Made by a program: the position numbers and the translations under genes. Positions 52,261-52,919 of a stretch of DNA of 52,919 bases are shown one piece after another (position 1 is the stretch's first letter; the number at the start of each line of letters is the position of its first letter). The stretch comes from an uncultured Prevotellaceae bacterium. Lineage in GTDB: Bacteria; Bacteroidota; Bacteroidia; Bacteroidales; Bacteroidaceae. The notes below the pieces were generated by a model, which saw nothing but the letters and a program-made list of their open reading frames with translations, was not told the DNA's origin and made no database searches. The DNA is taken from NCBI GenBank assembly GCA_902761905.1, contig CACWMK010000014.1:1-52919 (forward strand). Direction: 5' to 3'.

Positions 52261-52292
52261 CAAAGGTACAACATTATTTTTACTCCACCAAA
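52261..52292 (-). promoter_or_regulatory. Promoter of the riboswitch transcript
   Basis: On the minus strand TTTG (52292-52289), a 20-bp spacer and TACCTTTG (52268-52261) match the Bacteroidetes pattern. The riboswitch begins about 20-30 bases downstream. Confidence 0.75.
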
Positions 52293-52301
52293 TAAATCAA
52301 A

Positions 52302-52340
52302 GAAAAAATCCGCCCCCAGGCACGCTTGCCTGAGAGCGGA
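52302..52340 (-). terminator. Terminator of the smalltalk gene
   Basis: On the minus strand TCCGC and GCGGA enclose an inner AGGCA/TGCCT stem, followed by TTTTTTC. It lies 12 bases after the micro-protein stop. Confidence 0.85.
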
Positions 52341-52351
52341 CTCCTTTTTTT

Positions 52352-52453
52352 CTACGCGCCTACGCACGATGTGGCGCCCAGTGCCGTCAGTATCGCCGAT
52401 GCAATCGATGCGATAAGCTGAATCACGAACTTTACTGTCTCCTTCTTAGTCAT
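52352..52453 (-). CDS. Smalltalk-type micro-protein, 33 aa
   Basis: ATG at 52453 encodes MTKKETVKFVIQLIASIASA, then ILTALGATSCVGA. The pattern KKE-x-x-K-x-x-IQ...ILTALG-TSC is that of the Bacteroidales 'smalltalk' proteins, tiny membrane-associated products found near HU-like DNA-binding proteins and peptidoglycan amidases of phage-like islands. The Cys near the end may be a lipidation-like or short-tail feature. Role unknown. Its upstream neighbour on the same strand is the truncated protein at the window edge. Confidence 0.85.
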   Translation of the reverse strand: MTKKETVKFVIQLIASIASAILTALGATSCVGA

Positions 52454-52494
52454 ACGCTTAAGATTTTAATGGTTAATTACTATTCCCCTCACTT

Positions 52495-52684
52495 TGTCAT
52501 CTCGATCCCCCTCCTCCTTGTCATCTCGATCCGCCTCCTTTGTCATCTCGAGCCCCCACCTTGTCATCTCGATCCCCCTCCTTTGTCATCTCGATCCCCC
52601 TCCTTTGTCATCTCGAGCGTAGTCGAGAGATCTCATCAGATGCCGTATAGATCTCTCCATGCGCTACGCTTAGTCGAGATGACA
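52495..52684. repeat. TGTCATCTCGA repeat F: ladder of five arm copies plus full hairpin
   Basis: TGTCATCTCGA occurs at 52495, 52519, 52541, 52562, 52584 and 52606, spaced 21-24 bp with pyrimidine-rich CCCCCTCC spacers. The last copy opens a complete palindrome that ends GTCGAGATGACA at 52684. This is the longest ladder of the family in the window. Interval 52454-52494 has nothing else recognisable. Confidence 0.92.
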
Positions 52685-52698
52685 TGGGGGGGCTTTGC

Positions 52699-52919
52699 TT
52701 AATCGTAGGTTACGTCGTCATCGTTGCCGCCGCCACCGCCGGTATTACCACCGCCTGTGGTATTACCACCTCCGCTGGTATTACCACCCTGGCTTGGGTT
52801 TTGACTGCTACCACCCTGATTCTGATTCTGGTCGCCATTCTGATTCTCGCTGTCCTCGATGTCGCCGCTGTCGCCAGAGGTCACACGCTTCAGCACTTTT
52901 CCATCCTCGTCCAGACAGG
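52699..52919 (-). CDS. C-terminal part of a protein with Gly/Asn/Gln-rich tail, possibly HU-like DNA-binding protein (truncated by window edge)
   Basis: The frame is open to the window end and reads CLDEDGKVLKRVTSGDSGDI followed by a low-complexity tail rich in Asn, Gln and Gly with NTGGGG units and ending DDDVTYD. Some Bacteroidales HU-family proteins encoded next to smalltalk genes carry such acidic, glycine-rich C-terminal tails, so that is my best guess from context. The folded domain lies outside the window, so the identity is unproven. Confidence 0.45.
   Translation of the reverse strand, partial: CLDEDGKVLKRVTSGDSGDIEDSENQNGDQNQNQGGSSQNPSQGGNTSGGGNTTGGGNTGGGGGNDDDVTYD

Noticed and set aside
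52495-52620. CRISPR array
   Set aside because: The repeated unit is only about 11 bp and the spacers are short, nearly identical C-rich tracts. The last unit is part of a dispersed palindrome, and no cas genes are present.

Overview
The window reads as a chromosome segment from a Prevotella-like member of the Bacteroidales. The support is SusC/SusD pairs, promoters of the Bacteroidetes type (TTTG, 19-20 bp, TAnnTTTG), weak Shine-Dalgarno sequences, DUF6377 and AraC regulators, a 'smalltalk' micro-protein and many dispersed palindromic repeats. I see no rRNA, tRNA, integrase, transposase or CRISPR array.

Layout. (1) 1-4230: a decayed phage-like island with the tail of an antirepressor-like protein, two small orphans, a VirE_N/DUF3987 primase-helicase broken into three frames and an M15 peptidase, all invaded by repeats. 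(2) 4246-7505: glycerate kinase, a thioredoxin-like protein and a type-B carboxylesterase. (3) 7662-17118: the most unusual part, a peptide-export locus. Two double-glycine precursor peptides on the minus strand and one on the plus strand flank a membrane-anchored AraC regulator. The plus-strand peptide leads an operon for a small membrane protein, an NHLM-type HlyD, a C39-peptidase ABC exporter, a second NHLM-type ABC exporter, a lipoprotein adaptor and a TolC channel. Matching tandem operators precede the promoters of both arms. (4) 17345-21478: anaerobic sulfatase maturase, a serine-type sulfatase lipoprotein and an AraC regulator with a membrane N-terminus, with three tandem operator-like repeats. 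(5) 21600-37749: an unknown secreted protein, then a starch utilization locus (GH13, an SGNH/starch-binding giant, a CBM26-like lipoprotein, SusD, SusC, GH97) facing a DUF6377 regulator. (6) 37767-41893: tcdA-cysK, a NarL-type regulator and an alanine/glycine:cation symporter. (7) 41906-48102: a likely L-fucose/L-galactose operon (aldo-keto reductase, amidohydrolase, Zn-dehydrogenase, FucP-like symporter, retaining-type GH97). (8) 48117-51711: a C1-family peptidase lipoprotein, two tandem deoxynucleoside kinases and a U32 protein. (9) 51915-52919: a cobalamin riboswitch whose only visible cargo is a 29-residue membrane peptide, then smalltalk and a truncated low-complexity protein at the edge.

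The main candidate for a little-described system is region 3: an NHLM-type dual exporter joined to short, cysteine-free double-glycine peptides and controlled by one membrane-tethered AraC protein through two equally spaced operator-promoters. The riboswitch with a micro-ORF and the repeat families that combine a hairpin with a one-sided ladder of arm copies are the next most interesting signals. Several of these repeats lie in frame inside genes.
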